The position numbers and the translations under genes are program-made. Source: Actinophytocola algeriensis (GTDB lineage Bacteria; Actinomycetota; Actinomycetes; Mycobacteriales; Pseudonocardiaceae). Taken from it: a stretch of DNA of 64,000 bases. Of the stretch, positions 15,843 through 26,344 are shown piece by piece. The stretch's first letter is position 1. Each line of letters opens with the position of its first letter. The DNA is taken from the NCBI RefSeq assembly GCF_014203735.1, contig NZ_JACHJQ010000004.1, positions 248,001-312,000 on the forward strand. Reading direction: 5' to 3'. The notes beneath the pieces were generated by a model. That model did not search any database. It was not told the DNA's origin and was given only the letters and a program-made list of their open reading frames with translations.

Positions 15843-16751
15843 GTGAACACCGCGGCGGTGAAACTCGGCGGCCTCGTCCTGGTCGTGGTGGCGGTGTTCG
15901 GCGCCGCCTACGGGATCGGCAACGTCGTCGGGCCCGTCGCGGAACCGGCACCCGTCGCGGCGGCGGAGCACGAGGGCATGGGGGAGACCACGAGCGGGCA
16001 CGGGGACAGCCACGATGCCGCAGGGCCGCCCAAGGGGCTCCAGGTCAGTGAAGGCGGAGTCACGCTGGACGTGCTGACGCACGGCCTCGTCGCGGGCACC
16101 CCGGCCGACTTCGCGTTCCGCATCCTCGACGACGAGGGCCACGCGGTCACCGACTTCCAGCCGACGCACGACAAGCTGATGCACCTGGTCGTCGCGCGGC
16201 GCGACCTGTCCGGGTTCCAGCACGTGCACCCCGAGATGGCCGCCGACGGCACCTGGCGCGTCCCGATCACGTTCCCCGCCGCCGGTGACGTCCGCGTGTT
16301 CGCGGACTTCCAGCGCGAAGGCGAGGACGAGGGCCACACGCTCGGCATCGACGTTCCCGTCGACGGCGCCTACACGGCCACCCCGCTGCCGCCCGCTGCG
16401 CTGACGGCGGCCGTCGGGGAGTACCGGGTCACGCTGAGCGGAAAGCTCACGCCGGGCACCACCAGCAAACTGACGCTGTCGGTCGACAAGGGCGGTGTGC
16501 CGGTCACCGACCTGCAGCCCTACCTCGCGGCGTACGGCCACCTCATCGCACTGCGGCAGGGCGACCTCGCCTACCTGCACGTGCACCCGGACGGCGAGCC
16601 CGGCGACGGCACCACCAAGCCGGGACCGAACATCGTGTTCTACGCCGAGGTGCCGACCGCGGGCACGTACCGGCTGTACCTGGACTTCAAGCACGGCGAC
16701 GTCGTGCGCACCGCCGAGTTCACCGCGGTCGCGGGCGGACACGGGCACTAG
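15843..16751 (+). CDS. His/Met-rich exported protein of the copper operon
   Basis: 302 residues. An N-terminal hydrophobic helix (GGLVLVVVAVFGAAYGIGNVV) would anchor or export it. The remainder is extracytoplasmic and rich in metal-type residues: EHEGMGE, GHGDSHD, HDKLMH, QHVHPEM, LHVHPDGE and a C-terminal GGHGH. Two similar halves (VVARRDLSGFQHVHPE and LIALRQGDLAYLHVHPD) suggest a duplicated beta-sandwich domain. Position between copZ and copA, with gaps of 3 and 9 bp, implies periplasmic copper binding or handover; this is an inference. Such genes are common in actinobacterial copper operons but have no standard name. Confidence 0.85.
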   Translation: MNTAAVKLGGLVLVVVAVFGAAYGIGNVVGPVAEPAPVAAAEHEGMGETTSGHGDSHDAAGPPKGLQVSEGGVTLDVLTHGLVAGTPADFAFRILDDEGHAVTDFQPTHDKLMHLVVARRDLSGFQHVHPEMAADGTWRVPITFPAAGDVRVFADFQREGEDEGHTLGIDVPVDGAYTATPLPPAALTAAVGEYRVTLSGKLTPGTTSKLTLSVDKGGVPVTDLQPYLAAYGHLIALRQGDLAYLHVHPDGEPGDGTTKPGPNIVFYAEVPTAGTYRLYLDFKHGDVVRTAEFTAVAGGHGH

Positions 16752-16760
16752 GAGGCGAAC

Positions 16761-18989
16761 ATGGCCACCGACCAGGTCGAGCTGGTGATCGGCGGCATGA
16801 CGTGTGCGTCGTGCGCCGCCCGGATCGAGAAGAAGCTCAACCGCATGGACGGCGTCGAGGCCTCCGTCAACTACGCGACCGAAAAGGCGCTGGTCAACGG
16901 CACGGCGGCGACGGCGGACCTGATCGCCACCGTCGAGAAGATGGGCTACACGGCCGCCCTTCCCGCGCCGCCAGCGGAAGAGGACGAGGAGCCGCACGAC
17001 GCCGAGGTCCGCTCGCTGCGCACCCGGCTGCTGGTGAGCGCCGTGCTCACGATCCCGGTCGTGGTCATGTCGATGGTGCAGGCCTTCCAGTTCGAGTACT
17101 GGCAGTGGGCGGCGCTGACGCTCACCGCGCCGGTCGTCGTCTGGGGTGCGCTGCCGTTCCACCGCGCCGCGTGGCTGAACGCGCGCCACGGCGCCGCGAC
17201 GATGGACACCCTGATCTCCATGGGCACGCTGACCGCGTTCGGGTGGTCCCTGTACGCGCTTTTCCTCGGCACGGCAGGCATTCCCGGCATGGAGCACCCG
17301 TTCCGCATCACCATCGAGCGCACCGGCGGGACCGGCAACATCTACCTCGAGGTCGCCGCGGGTGTCACGACGTTCATCCTCGCCGGCCGGTACTTCGAGG
17401 CACGCGCGAAGAGCCGCGCCGGGTCCGCGCTGCGTGCGCTGTTGTCGTTGGGCGTCAAGGACGTCGCGGTCCTGCGGGACGGTTCGGAGACCCGGATCCC
17501 GATCGACGGGCTCGCGGTCGGCGACCGGTTCGTGGTGCGGCCGGGGGAGAAGGTCGCGACGGACGGCGTCGTCGAGGACGGTTCGTCGGCCGTGGACGAG
17601 AGCATGCTGACCGGCGAGTCGGTGCCCGCCGAGGTGTCGCCCGGCTCGGCCGTGGTCGGCGCGACCGTGAACGTCGGCGGGCGGCTCGTCGTGCGGGCCA
17701 CCCGGGTCGGCGCGGACACCCAGCTCGCGCAGATGGCGCGGCTGGTCGAGCAGGCGCAGACCGGCAAGGCGCAGGTCCAGCGGCTCGCCGACCGGGTGTC
17801 GGCGTGGTTCGTGCCCGCCGTGATCGTCCTCGCGGGCGGGACGCTGGGCTTCTGGCTCGGCACGGGCGCGACCCCGTCGGCGGCGTTCACCGCGGGTGTC
17901 GCGGTGCTGATCATCGCGTGCCCCTGTGCGCTGGGCCTGGCGACACCGACGGCGCTGCTGGTCGGCACCGGCCGGGGCGCGCAGCTGGGCATCCTCATCA
18001 AGGGCCCCGAGGTCCTGGAGTCGACGCGCCGGGTCGACACCGTGGTGCTGGACAAGACCGGCACGGTGACGACCGGGCAGATGACGCTGGTGGACGTGGT
18101 CGCGGCCGACGGCGTCACCGAGGACGAGCTGCTGCGGTACGCGGGTGCGCTCGAGGACGCGTCGGAGCACCCGATCGCGAAGGCGGTCGCGGACGGCGCG
18201 CGGGAGCGGGTCGGCGCGTTGCCGCCGGTGACCGGGTTCGTGGCGCGCGAAGGGCTCGGTGTGCGGGGCACGGTCGACGGTCACGAGGTCGCCGCGGGCC
18301 GGGTGGTCGACGCGGGCCGGGTGGTCGACGGCGACTGGCTGCCGGACCTGCCGGACGCCCTGGCCGACGCGAAGGAGAAGGCCGAGGCCGACGGGAAGAC
18401 CACGGTCACGGTCGCGTGGGACGGCGCGGCCCGTGGCCTCCTGGTCGTCGCCGACGCGGTCAAGCCGACCAGCGCGGCCGCGGTGGCACAGCTGCGGGCG
18501 CTGGGGCTCACGCCGGTCATGGTGACCGGTGACCACGAGGCGGTGGCGCGGTCGGTGGCGGCGGAGGTCGGCGTCGACGAGGTCATCGCGGGCGTCCTGC
18601 CCGCCGACAAGGTCGACGTGGTCAAGCGGCTGCAGGACGAGGGCCGGGTCGTCGCGATGGTCGGTGACGGCGTCAACGACGCGGCCGCGCTCGCGCAGGC
18701 CGACCTGGGACTCGCGATGGGCACGGGCACGGACGTGGCGATCGAGGCGAGCGACCTGACGCTCGTCCGCGGCGACCTGCGTGCCGCAGCGGACGCCATC
18801 CGCCTGTCCCGCCGCACCCTCGCGGTGATCAAGAGCAACCTGTTCTGGGCGTTCGCCTACAACGTGGCGGCGATCCCGCTGGCCGCCGCCGGGTTGCTCA
18901 ACCCGATGCTCGCCGGCCTGACGATGGCCGCCAGCTCGGTGTTCGTGGTGACGAACAGCTTGCGGCTGCGGGGTTTCAGGGCCCTGTGA
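16761..18989 (+). CDS. copA: copper-exporting P1B-type ATPase CopA
   Basis: 742 residues. One N-terminal HMA domain with GMTCASC (Cys15, Cys18), then eight TM helices. Functional motifs in order: TGES actuator loop (MLTGESVP), [19 protein letters not shown] with the CPC transport site, DKTGTVTTG with the phosphorylated Asp, SEHPIAKAV (the HP nucleotide motif) and [10 protein letters not shown]. This is a PIB-1 Cu(I) exporter in the cytoplasmic membrane. AGGAGG precedes the ATG. It ends the copper operon, and its last 14 bp overlap the convergent membrane-protein gene. Confidence 0.95.
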   Translation: MATDQVELVIGGMTCASCAARIEKKLNRMDGVEASVNYATEKALVNGTAATADLIATVEKMGYTAALPAPPAEEDEEPHDAEVRSLRTRLLVSAVLTIPVVVMSMVQAFQFEYWQWAALTLTAPVVVWGALPFHRAAWLNARHGAATMDTLISMGTLTAFGWSLYALFLGTAGIPGMEHPFRITIERTGGTGNIYLEVAAGVTTFILAGRYFEARAKSRAGSALRALLSLGVKDVAVLRDGSETRIPIDGLAVGDRFVVRPGEKVATDGVVEDGSSAVDESMLTGESVPAEVSPGSAVVGATVNVGGRLVVRATRVGADTQLAQMARLVEQAQTGKAQVQRLADRVSAWFVPAVIVLAGGTLGFWLGTGATPSAAFTAGVAVLIIACPCALGLATPTALLVGTGRGAQLGILIKGPEVLESTRRVDTVVLDKTGTVTTGQMTLVDVVAADGVTEDELLRYAGALEDASEHPIAKAVADGARERVGALPPVTGFVAREGLGVRGTVDGHEVAAGRVVDAGRVVDGDWLPDLPDALADAKEKAEADGKTTVTVAWDGAARGLLVVADAVKPTSAAAVAQLRALGLTPVMVTGDHEAVARSVAAEVGVDEVIAGVLPADKVDVVKRLQDEGRVVAMVGDGVNDAAALAQADLGLAMGTGTDVAIEASDLTLVRGDLRAAADAIRLSRRTLAVIKSNLFWAFAYNVAAIPLAAAGLLNPMLAGLTMAASSVFVVTNSLRLRGFRAL

Positions 18990-19695
18990 GGTAGCCGACC
19001 GACAGGCGGCCGGTCGCGTCCCTGGTGATGTCCAGGGACCGGATCGCGGCGGTCAGCATCAGCAGGACGCCGAGGTTCTCGCCCAGTTCCTCGGCGTGCA
19101 GCACCAGCACGTACAGCGGGCCGCTCTCGCCCTCGGCGACCAGCAGGCCCTGGATCAGCTCCATGCCCATGGCGGAGCCGAGCAGGAGCGCGAGGCCGCC
19201 GATCATGCACCAGCGGGTCACGCCCTGGAGCTTCACGGCGAGCAGGCCGAGCGCGGCCGCGACCGCGATGCCGGCGAAGATGCCCGGCACGAGCCAGTAG
19301 CCGGGGAAGCGCTCGAAGGTCACCCAGGACTGGCCGATCCGCTCGAGGCGTTCGTGCAGTGAGGTGTGGTCGTCGAGTGACAGCGCGGCCAGCACGGCCG
19401 CGGAGATGAACCAGGCGAACTTGAACCGCGGGGCGAGCGCACCGGTCACGGCGTGCGTGACCGCGGTCAGCACCAGCAGGCCCACGCTCCACCAGGTGGG
19501 CAGGTTGCCTTCGGAGAAGACGTCGAAGTAGACGCGCACCTCACCGCGTTCCGTGGTGAGCGGGTGGTCGATCAGCGCGGGGATGGCCATGCTGAGCACG
19601 GAGAGCGTGACGCTCACCCCCAGCAGCCACCACCCGATCGGCCGCAGTCGCACCGGTCTCGGCCGGACGATGTCGATCGTGGTCTCCGCAACCAT
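18976..19695 (-). CDS. hypothetical multi-pass membrane protein
   Basis: 239 residues with about six transmembrane helices (for example [19 protein letters not shown] and [20 protein letters not shown]). An acidic-histidine loop [15 protein letters not shown] lies about halfway, and a second, [11 protein letters not shown], near the end; both face the same side by helix count. I do not recognise the family. The 3' end overlaps copA by 14 bp on the opposite strand. Nothing links it to copper other than position. Confidence 0.75.
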   Translation of the reverse strand: MVAETTIDIVRPRPVRLRPIGWWLLGVSVTLSVLSMAIPALIDHPLTTERGEVRVYFDVFSEGNLPTWWSVGLLVLTAVTHAVTGALAPRFKFAWFISAAVLAALSLDDHTSLHERLERIGQSWVTFERFPGYWLVPGIFAGIAVAAALGLLAVKLQGVTRWCMIGGLALLLGSAMGMELIQGLLVAEGESGPLYVLVLHAEELGENLGVLLMLTAAIRSLDITRDATGRLSVGYLTGP

Positions 19696-19775
19696 GCGCT
19701 ACTCCTCGCGTCCCCGTGCACATTAAAGGGTGATTAAAGACACTTGGCGTTCACCCCTTGATAACCACAAGGACG

Positions 19776-19808
19776 CCGTGGGCGGGGGATGAGGGCCCCC
19801 GCCCACGG
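19776..19808 (-). terminator. GC-rich hairpin, likely terminator of the 19.8-21.5 kb pair
   Basis: A 13-bp perfect stem (CCGTGGGCGGGGG paired with CCCCCGCCCACGG) with a 7-nt loop lies 28 bp past the stop of the Ala/Pro-rich secreted protein. There is no T-tract, as is common in actinobacteria. Confidence 0.75.
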
Positions 19809-19835
19809 CTGTTCCCTTACTGACCGGCTCGGGCG

Positions 19836-20309
19836 TCAGTCGGCGCTTCCCGCGCTGCCCGCGCTCGAGCCGCTGTTCCCGCTGTCCCCGGAGTGGACGC
19901 GCGGCTGCACCGGCGCGGGGGCCGGGCTGTCCGCGGAGGCCACGTTCGCGGGCGCGGGAGCCGGGGCGGGTGCCTGCTTCGCCGGGGCGGGCGGCGGAGC
20001 GGGTGCGGGCGGCGGGGCCACCGCCTCGCCGGGGGAGTCGGCCGCGGAGTCGGCGCTGCCGCCGGCACCAGGACCCTGGTACCCGGCCGCACCCGGTGAG
20101 TCCGCCGCCGAGTCGGCGCTGCCGCCCTGGTGCACCGGGGCACCGGGGGCGTTGGGCGAGTTCGCCGAGTCACCTGTCAGCTGCACCACCGGTGCATGTC
20201 CCGGATCCCGCAGCTCCACGTCGTCCGAGGCCATCGCGATGCCCGCACCCGCGAACCCCGCCACTCCGATCGTCGCGCCCACCACTACCCACGTGCGCTT
20301 GATGTTCAT
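19836..20309 (-). CDS. secreted Ala/Pro/Ser-rich low-complexity protein
   Basis: 157 residues. An N-terminal signal segment (MNIKRTWVVVGATIGVAGFAGAGIAMASDD) shows a basic start, hydrophobic core and AMA-S cleavage site. The rest is low-complexity: two copies of a GGSADSAADSPG block, a PPPAPAPPPAPAKQAPAPAPAPA stretch (short repeats of PAPA) and a Ser/Gly-rich tail. No catalytic domain. Probably an exported, disordered, wall-associated or spacer protein. GAAGGAG precedes the ATG by 8 nt. It follows the APH-like gene by 16 bp, so they are cotranscribed. Confidence 0.8.
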   Translation of the reverse strand: MNIKRTWVVVGATIGVAGFAGAGIAMASDDVELRDPGHAPVVQLTGDSANSPNAPGAPVHQGGSADSAADSPGAAGYQGPGAGGSADSAADSPGEAVAPPPAPAPPPAPAKQAPAPAPAPANVASADSPAPAPVQPRVHSGDSGNSGSSAGSAGSAD

Positions 20310-20325
20310 ACCGATTCTCCTTCTC

Positions 20326-21462
20326 TCACTGTTGGTGCAGCCACTGCTCGGCGAGCGCGATCCGCCCGCCCGTCGCACGCCGCCACCCCGGGTCCGCGAC
20401 CCGGTGCGGTCCGGTGGCGAGCGACAGCACGACCGCGGCCGTCCGCCGCGCCAGTGCCGCCGCGTCCAGGTCCCGTTCGAACCGTGCCCGCAACGCCGTG
20501 CCCGGGTGCGCCAGCCCGGGATGGATCTGCACCAGCACGTCCAGGTGCGCGAGCAGGCACGCGGCGTCGTCCAGCCGTTCACCGCGACCCGCGGTGTCGA
20601 TGTCCAGCAGCCCGGTCACCCGCCCGGCGTCGACCATGAGCTGCGCCTCGTAGAAGTCGCCGTGCACGGGCACGTGCGGTCCCTCGGGTTCGCGGTGGTC
20701 GACCGCGGCGGCGACCGCCCGCGCCCGGCGGGCCAGCGCGGGTTCGACCGCGGCCACGACTTCCGCGTAGTGGCCGGCTTTCTGGCCCCAGGTGCGCCGG
20801 GCGGACCCACGGGCCAGCGGGGCCGGCAGGGCGTCGAGGACCGCGACCACGTCGTCGGCCACCACGTCCGTGTCGCCCGCCAGCAGTGCTGCACGCAGGG
20901 TGCGGCCGGGCAGTGCGGACAGGACCAGCAGGCCGTCCGGGGTCCAGCCGAGCGGGGCGGGGACGGGGGCGCCCGCCGCGCGGAGGTGCACGTCGTGCAC
21001 GTGCTCGACGCGGTCCGGGCGCAACACCTTCACGAACACGGTGCCGACGGACGTGGTCACGGAGACCACCGCGCGCCGCCGGGGCCGGTAGGTCCGCACC
21101 TCGAGCCGCGGCGTGCCGCCGAGACCCAGCCGGGCCGCGAGCCGTCCCATGCGGACCGGGTCGCAGGCGGCGGCGAGGCCGGGGAGGTCGGGGTCGAACG
21201 GGAAGCGCCACATGCCGACCTCGGTGCGCCCGTCGGTCAGCCGGGTCACACCGTCTGGCACCGGGCCCCCGGCGGCGCCGAGCGTCTCGTGCGAGACCGA
21301 CCCGTCCGGCCACTCGACGCGGGCCGCGTACGACACCGTCGTGTGGTCGTGGTCGACCTGCGTCACCGTCCAGTCCAGCGGGCGCCCGCCCGCCGGGCCG
21401 AGGACCGCGGCCAGCAGGTCACCGGCGTCCGGTCCGGACAGCAGTTCCAGTTCCGTGCTCAC
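20326..21462 (-). CDS. aminoglycoside-phosphotransferase-like (APH family) kinase
   Basis: 378 residues. The kinase-like C-terminal half has the Brenner-type catalytic loop VPVHGDFYEAQLM (about 268-280) and the metal site GLLDIDTAGRGERLDD (the DID). An N-lobe lysine is in TVFVKVLRPDR. The first ~120 residues form an additional domain (TTVSYAARVEWPDGS) also found in maltokinase-type and APH relatives. It would phosphorylate a small sugar or alcohol; the substrate cannot be inferred. GTG start. Cotranscribed with the secreted low-complexity gene downstream. A 162-bp MITE-like element begins 100 bp upstream of its start. Confidence 0.82.
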   Translation of the reverse strand: MSTELELLSGPDAGDLLAAVLGPAGGRPLDWTVTQVDHDHTTVSYAARVEWPDGSVSHETLGAAGGPVPDGVTRLTDGRTEVGMWRFPFDPDLPGLAAACDPVRMGRLAARLGLGGTPRLEVRTYRPRRRAVVSVTTSVGTVFVKVLRPDRVEHVHDVHLRAAGAPVPAPLGWTPDGLLVLSALPGRTLRAALLAGDTDVVADDVVAVLDALPAPLARGSARRTWGQKAGHYAEVVAAVEPALARRARAVAAAVDHREPEGPHVPVHGDFYEAQLMVDAGRVTGLLDIDTAGRGERLDDAACLLAHLDVLVQIHPGLAHPGTALRARFERDLDAAALARRTAAVVLSLATGPHRVADPGWRRATGGRIALAEQWLHQQ

Positions 21463-21561
21463 ACCATGAAGACTGGGCGCCGCAGGTGAGTGCTTCCTGA
21501 GCTGTCGATGAAAGAACCTTCACGTCGGCGGCGACCTGACCGGCCGCCGCCGACGGAGCTA

Positions 21562-21723
21562 GTGTCCCGCGCCGGAAATCAGGCAACTGATTCGGCGGCC
21601 CAGCTTCCTGCTGGCGGCGTTGCCGGTCCGCCCAAGTACGATCCAGTACGAGGACGAACCGGCGCCTTGCCAGCAGAAACCTGGATCCACCGACTCAATC
21701 ACCGCATTTCCGGCGCGGGACAC
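21562..21723. mobile_element. 162-bp MITE-like palindromic element, copy 1
   Basis: The element is bounded by perfect 18-bp terminal inverted repeats: GTGTCCCGCGCCGGAAAT (21562-21579) and its reverse complement (21706-21723). Between them is an imperfect long hairpin (CTGCTGGC...GCCAGCAG arms) around a central AGTACGATCCAGTACGAGG. A second copy of exactly the same length lies at 53844-54005. No coding capacity for a transposase, and no clear target-site duplication. It fills most of the 359-bp gap between the APH-like gene and the beta-glucosidase gene. Confidence 0.8.
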
Positions 21724-21773
21724 CAGTGCTGTGGCCACCTACGGTGGCCGGGGTGGGTTCGTCTTCTGGTGGT

Positions 21774-21815
21774 GCCGTGAAAGGCGCTTTCGCAGCGCTG
21801 GCCATGCCAGAAGGA
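21774..21815. repeat. TGAAAGGCGCTTTC intergenic repeat near the beta-glucosidase 3' end
   Basis: GCCGTGAAAGGCGCTTTCGC is followed by AGCGCTGGCCATGCC. It is one of the dispersed TGAAAGGCGCTTTCA-type palindromes, 7 bp beyond the stop of the beta-glucosidase gene and well placed for an end-of-operon structure. Confidence 0.6.
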
Positions 21816-21821
21816 CACGCG

Positions 21822-23231
21822 TCAGTGCCCGCGTGCGCGGCGGACGGTGTCCCGGTACCAGAGCGCGCTCTGCTTGGGTGTGCGGACCTGTGTCTCGTAG
21901 TCCACGTGCACGAGCCCGAACCGCTTCGCGTACCCGTAGGACCACTCGAAGTTGTCCATGAGCGACCACGCGAAGTAGCCGCGCACGTCCGCGCCCTGCT
22001 GCCGTGCCGCCGCCACCGCCGCGATGTGCGACGACAGGTAGGAGGTGCGGTCGTGGTCGGCGACGTAGCCGGACTGGTCCGCCTCGTCGTCGAACGCGGC
22101 GCCGTTCTCGGTGATCACCATCGCGGTGCCCGGGTACTCCTGGGACAGCCGCACCAGCAGCTCGGTGAAGCCCTCCGGCACGATCTCCCAGTCCATCGCC
22201 GTCACCGGACGCCCGAGCGGCACGTTCACCGAGATCGGGTTGCCGTCCTCGTCCTCGGTGCGGCCCGCCGCGTCCACCCCGGAGAAGCGGTGGCTGGAGT
22301 AGTAGTTCACGCCGAGCACGTCGATCGGCTCGCTGATGATCGCGAGGTCACCGTCGACCACGGGCATCTTGATGCCGCGCACGGACAGGTCGTCCATGAT
22401 GTCGCCCGGGTACTGGCCGCGCAGCAGCGGGTCCAGGTAGATCCGCGCGCCGAGACCGTCGGCCCGCCGCGCCGCCTCCTGGTCGGCGAGGCTTTCCGTG
22501 GCGGCCATGGCGGTGCCCATGTTCAGCGTGATGCCCAGCTCGATCGGCTGCGTCGCCGCGGCGCGCATCCGTTGTGCGGCAAGGCCGTGGCCCAGCAGCA
22601 GGTGGTGCACCGCGTCCATCGCGTCGGCGAAGTTCTGCCGCCCGGGAGCCTGCCTGCCCTCGTAGTAGCCGAGCATCGCCGAGCACCACGGCTCGTTGAG
22701 CGTGGTCCACGTGCGCACGCGGTCCCGCAGCCGGTCGAACACCAGCATCGCGTAGTCCGCGAACCGGTACGCCGTGTCCCGCTCCGGCCAGCCGCCCTTG
22801 TCCTCCAACGCCTGCGGCAGGTCCCAGTGGTACAGCGTGACCCACGGGTCGACGCCCGCGTGCAGCAGCTCGTCGACGAGCCGGTCGTAGAACGCGAGGC
22901 CCTTCTCGTTCGCCGGGCCGGTGCCGTCCGCCTGGATCCGCGGCCAGGCCACGGAGAACCGGTACACGTCGACGCCGAGCGACTTGATCAGCGCCACGTC
23001 CTGCGGCATGCGGTGGTAGTGGTCGCACGCCACGTCGCCGTTCTCGCCACCCTCGACCATGCCCGGCGTCCGGCAGTAGGTGTCCCAGATGGACACCCCG
23101 CGGCCGTCCTCCTGGTACGCCCCTTCGATCTGGTAGGCCGAGGTCGCCACCCCCCACCGGAAGTCCGAGGGCAGGCTCGCGATGAGCTCCGCCTCGGACG
23201 CCGGTGCAACTGTGGTATCCAAGAGATCCAT
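21822..23231 (-). CDS. family GH1 beta-glucosidase
   Basis: 469 residues, a complete (beta/alpha)8 GH1 enzyme without signal peptide. Acid/base Glu180 lies in TLNEP, the nucleophile Glu375 in VITENG. N-terminal FRWGVATSAYQIEGAY and C-terminal GYFAWSLMDNFEWSYGY are family signatures. It cleaves beta-glucosides such as cello- or laminari-oligosaccharides in the cytosol. It is the last gene of the Opp-type ABC operon, so its substrate is probably what that transporter imports. The ATG at 23231 directly abuts GGAGG; a TTG at 23222 has better spacing (9 nt) and would drop three residues. Confidence 0.95.
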   Translation of the reverse strand: MDLLDTTVAPASEAELIASLPSDFRWGVATSAYQIEGAYQEDGRGVSIWDTYCRTPGMVEGGENGDVACDHYHRMPQDVALIKSLGVDVYRFSVAWPRIQADGTGPANEKGLAFYDRLVDELLHAGVDPWVTLYHWDLPQALEDKGGWPERDTAYRFADYAMLVFDRLRDRVRTWTTLNEPWCSAMLGYYEGRQAPGRQNFADAMDAVHHLLLGHGLAAQRMRAAATQPIELGITLNMGTAMAATESLADQEAARRADGLGARIYLDPLLRGQYPGDIMDDLSVRGIKMPVVDGDLAIISEPIDVLGVNYYSSHRFSGVDAAGRTEDEDGNPISVNVPLGRPVTAMDWEIVPEGFTELLVRLSQEYPGTAMVITENGAAFDDEADQSGYVADHDRTSYLSSHIAAVAAARQQGADVRGYFAWSLMDNFEWSYGYAKRFGLVHVDYETQVRTPKQSALWYRDTVRRARGH

Positions 23232-23254
23232 CCTCCGTAACTCGAGACGTCGGG

Positions 23255-24264
<1,010 letters not shown>

Positions 24265-24268
<4 letters not shown>

Positions 24269-25239
24269 GTGCTGTCCCCCTTCCCGGAGAGGACCGGCGT
24301 GAAGCCGACCCGCATCTTGACCCCGCGCACCTTCGTGCCCGCGCTGCTGCGCAGCCGGGGGTTGACGTACTCGTCGATGCCGAAGTTCAGCAGCGCCAGC
24401 CCGGTGCCCAGCAGCGCGATCGCGAGCCCCGGCGGCACGAACCACCACCACGCGCCCTGCGCCAGCGCCTGCTGGCTCTGCGCCCAGAACAGGATCGCGC
24501 CCCAGTTCCACTCGGACACGCCGGGCACGCCGATGAACGCGAGCGTGATCTCCGACAGCACCGCGAAGATCACCGTCCCGATGAAGCTCGCCGCGATCAC
24601 CGCGGTCAGGTTCGGCAGGATCTCGAACCCGATGATCCGCCAGGTCGACTCACCCGTCGCGCGGGCCGCCTCGACGTAGTCCCTGCGCCGCAGCGACAAC
24701 GTCTGCGCACGCAGCACGCGCGCGCCCCACGCCCACGACGTGCAGCCGATCACCAGCGCGATCGTCATGTCGTTGGTGTCCGGCAGGGACAGCGTGATGA
24801 TGAGGATCAGCGGCAGCGCCGGGATCACCAGGAACACGTTGGACAGGGCGGAAAGGCTCTCCGAACCCAGGCCGGACAGGTAGCCGGAGGTCACGCCGAT
24901 CAGGACACCGAGCACCGTGGCCACCACACCGGCGATGAGCCCGACGAGCATGACGCTGCGGGAGCCGTCGAGCATCTGGCTGAACAGGTCCTGGCCGAGG
25001 TGCGTGGTGCCGAACCAGTGGTCGCCGTTGGGGCTGGCGAGCAGCTGGTCGCCGCGCTCGCCCGGGTCGTACGGGGCCAGCATCGGCCCGAAGATCGCCA
25101 GCAGGACGAAGAAGCCGAAGAGGACCATCCCGATCCTGGCCTTGCGGTTCCCGAGGAACCGCGGCCGCCTGCGCTTCCTGGTCGGCGTCGGTGCGGCGGG
25201 GGGCACGGCCGTCATGACCTCCGCGGTGGGCAGTGCCAC
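24265..25239 (-). CDS. ABC transporter permease, OppC/DppC type
   Basis: 324 residues. An N-terminal basic, Pro-rich cytosolic part, then FLGNRKARIGMVLFGFFVLLAIFGPMLAPYDP, typical of OppC. Six TM helices; the EAA loop is DYVEAARATGESTWRIIGFEILPN. The GSRSVMLVGLIAG region and FGTTHLGQDLFSQML are further OppC signatures. It forms the channel with the OppB-like permease. Spacing is 3 bp from the OppB-like gene, and it overlaps the ATPase gene by 4 bp. Confidence 0.93.
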
Positions 25240-25242
25240 GGC

Positions 25243-26223
25243 TCAGCCCTCCTTCCTGGTGCGCGGGTCCAGCAGGAGGTAGATGAGGTCCGCGAACAGG
25301 TTCGCGACCAGCACCGACAACGTGATGATCAGGAAGATGCCCTGCACGAGCGGGTAGTCCTTCGCGCCGACCGCCTGGAACAGCTGGAACCCGACGCCGG
25401 GATAGGAGAACACGATCTCCACGAGCAGCGTGCCGCCGACGATCAGGCCGAGCGACAGTGCGAACCCGGACACGTTCGGCAGCAACGCGTTCCGCGCCGC
25501 GTAGCCGATCATCACCCGGCGCTCGGACAGGCCCTTCGCGTGCGCGACGGTGATGTAGTCCTCGGAGGACACCGTGAGCATCATGTTGCGCATCGACAGG
25601 ACCCAGCCGCTCATCGACGAGATCAGGATCGTGATCGCGGGCAGCAGGCTGTGGTAGACCGCGCTCCACACGAAGTCCATGTCCCAGCTGGGCACCACGC
25701 CGGGGTCGTAACCGCCGGACGAGGGGAACGCGCCGCCCGCGTCGGCGAGCAGCGTGATCGCGATCAGGCCGAGCCAGAAGTACGGGATGGACGACAGGAA
25801 CGTCGTCACCGGCATCAGCATGTCCGCCCACGAGCCACGCCACCAGCCGGCGAGGACACCCATGAACGTGCCGAGCAGGAAGCTGATGACGGTCGTGATC
25901 CCGACGAGCCCGAGCGTCCACGGCAGCGAGTCGGACAGCACCTCCGACACCGGGGTGGGGAAGAACGTGAACGAGAGACCGAGGTCGCCGCGGAACAGCT
26001 GCCCGATGTAGTCGAAGTACTGCTCGACGATGCCCGTGTCGGTGTCGAGCCCGAAGAGGATGTACAGCGACTGGATCGCGTTGGCGTCGAGCTGCCCACG
26101 CGAACGGGCGATGAGCGCCTGGACCGGGTCACCGGGGATGAGGCGGGGGAGAAAGAAGTTGATCGTGATCGCGGCCCACGCGGTGAACGCGTAGAACCCG
26201 ATCCGGCGGAGGAGGTACCCCAT
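25243..26223 (-). CDS. ABC transporter permease, OppB/DppB type
   Basis: 326 residues. [33 protein letters not shown] is the typical OppB start (segments YLLRRI and RLIPGDP). The EAA loop is [29 protein letters not shown] long periplasmic segment lies in residues 30-100. The ATG at 26223 has a GGGAGG about 8-13 nt upstream. The same frame remains open through the upstream 30-bp repeat array to 26409, so an extended form would contain HEGVPHHA repeats; the strong ribosome site argues against it. Confidence 0.92.
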   Translation of the reverse strand: MGYLLRRIGFYAFTAWAAITINFFLPRLIPGDPVQALIARSRGQLDANAIQSLYILFGLDTDTGIVEQYFDYIGQLFRGDLGLSFTFFPTPVSEVLSDSLPWTLGLVGITTVISFLLGTFMGVLAGWWRGSWADMLMPVTTFLSSIPYFWLGLIAITLLADAGGAFPSSGGYDPGVVPSWDMDFVWSAVYHSLLPAITILISSMSGWVLSMRNMMLTVSSEDYITVAHAKGLSERRVMIGYAARNALLPNVSGFALSLGLIVGGTLLVEIVFSYPGVGFQLFQAVGAKDYPLVQGIFLIITLSVLVANLFADLIYLLLDPRTRKEG

Positions 26224-26250
26224 CAGCGCACCTCCCCGGACCCCGGCGTG

Positions 26251-26332
26251 ATGAGGGACCCCTTCGTGGCGCCTGGCGTGATGAGGGACCCCTTCGTGGT
26301 ACCCGGCGTGATGAAGGACCCCTTCATCGCAT
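26251..26332. repeat. tandem array of three 30-bp palindromic units inside the ABC operon
   Basis: Units start at 26251, 26281 and 26311, exactly 30 bp apart: ATGAGGGACCCCTTCGTGG twice, then ATGAAGGACCCCTTCATCG. They are the same family as 4967-5104. The array fills the 121-bp gap between the OppF-like gene and the OppB-like gene. It could create a structured mRNA segment that separates expression of the ATPase from the permeases. Confidence 0.85.
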
Positions 26333-26344
26333 CGTTCTGCCGCC

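Noticed and set aside
15519-18536. A 1005-codon open frame antisense to the copper operon
   Set aside because: It is Arg/His/Gly/Asp-rich without motifs, as expected for the antisense frame of high-GC genes, and fully overlaps copZ, the His-rich protein gene and copA.
21490-21780. A 96-codon ORF containing AQLPAGGVAGPPKYDPVRG
   Set aside because: It lies mostly within the 162-bp palindromic element; the similarity with the permease N-terminus is explained by shared DNA, not by a protein family.
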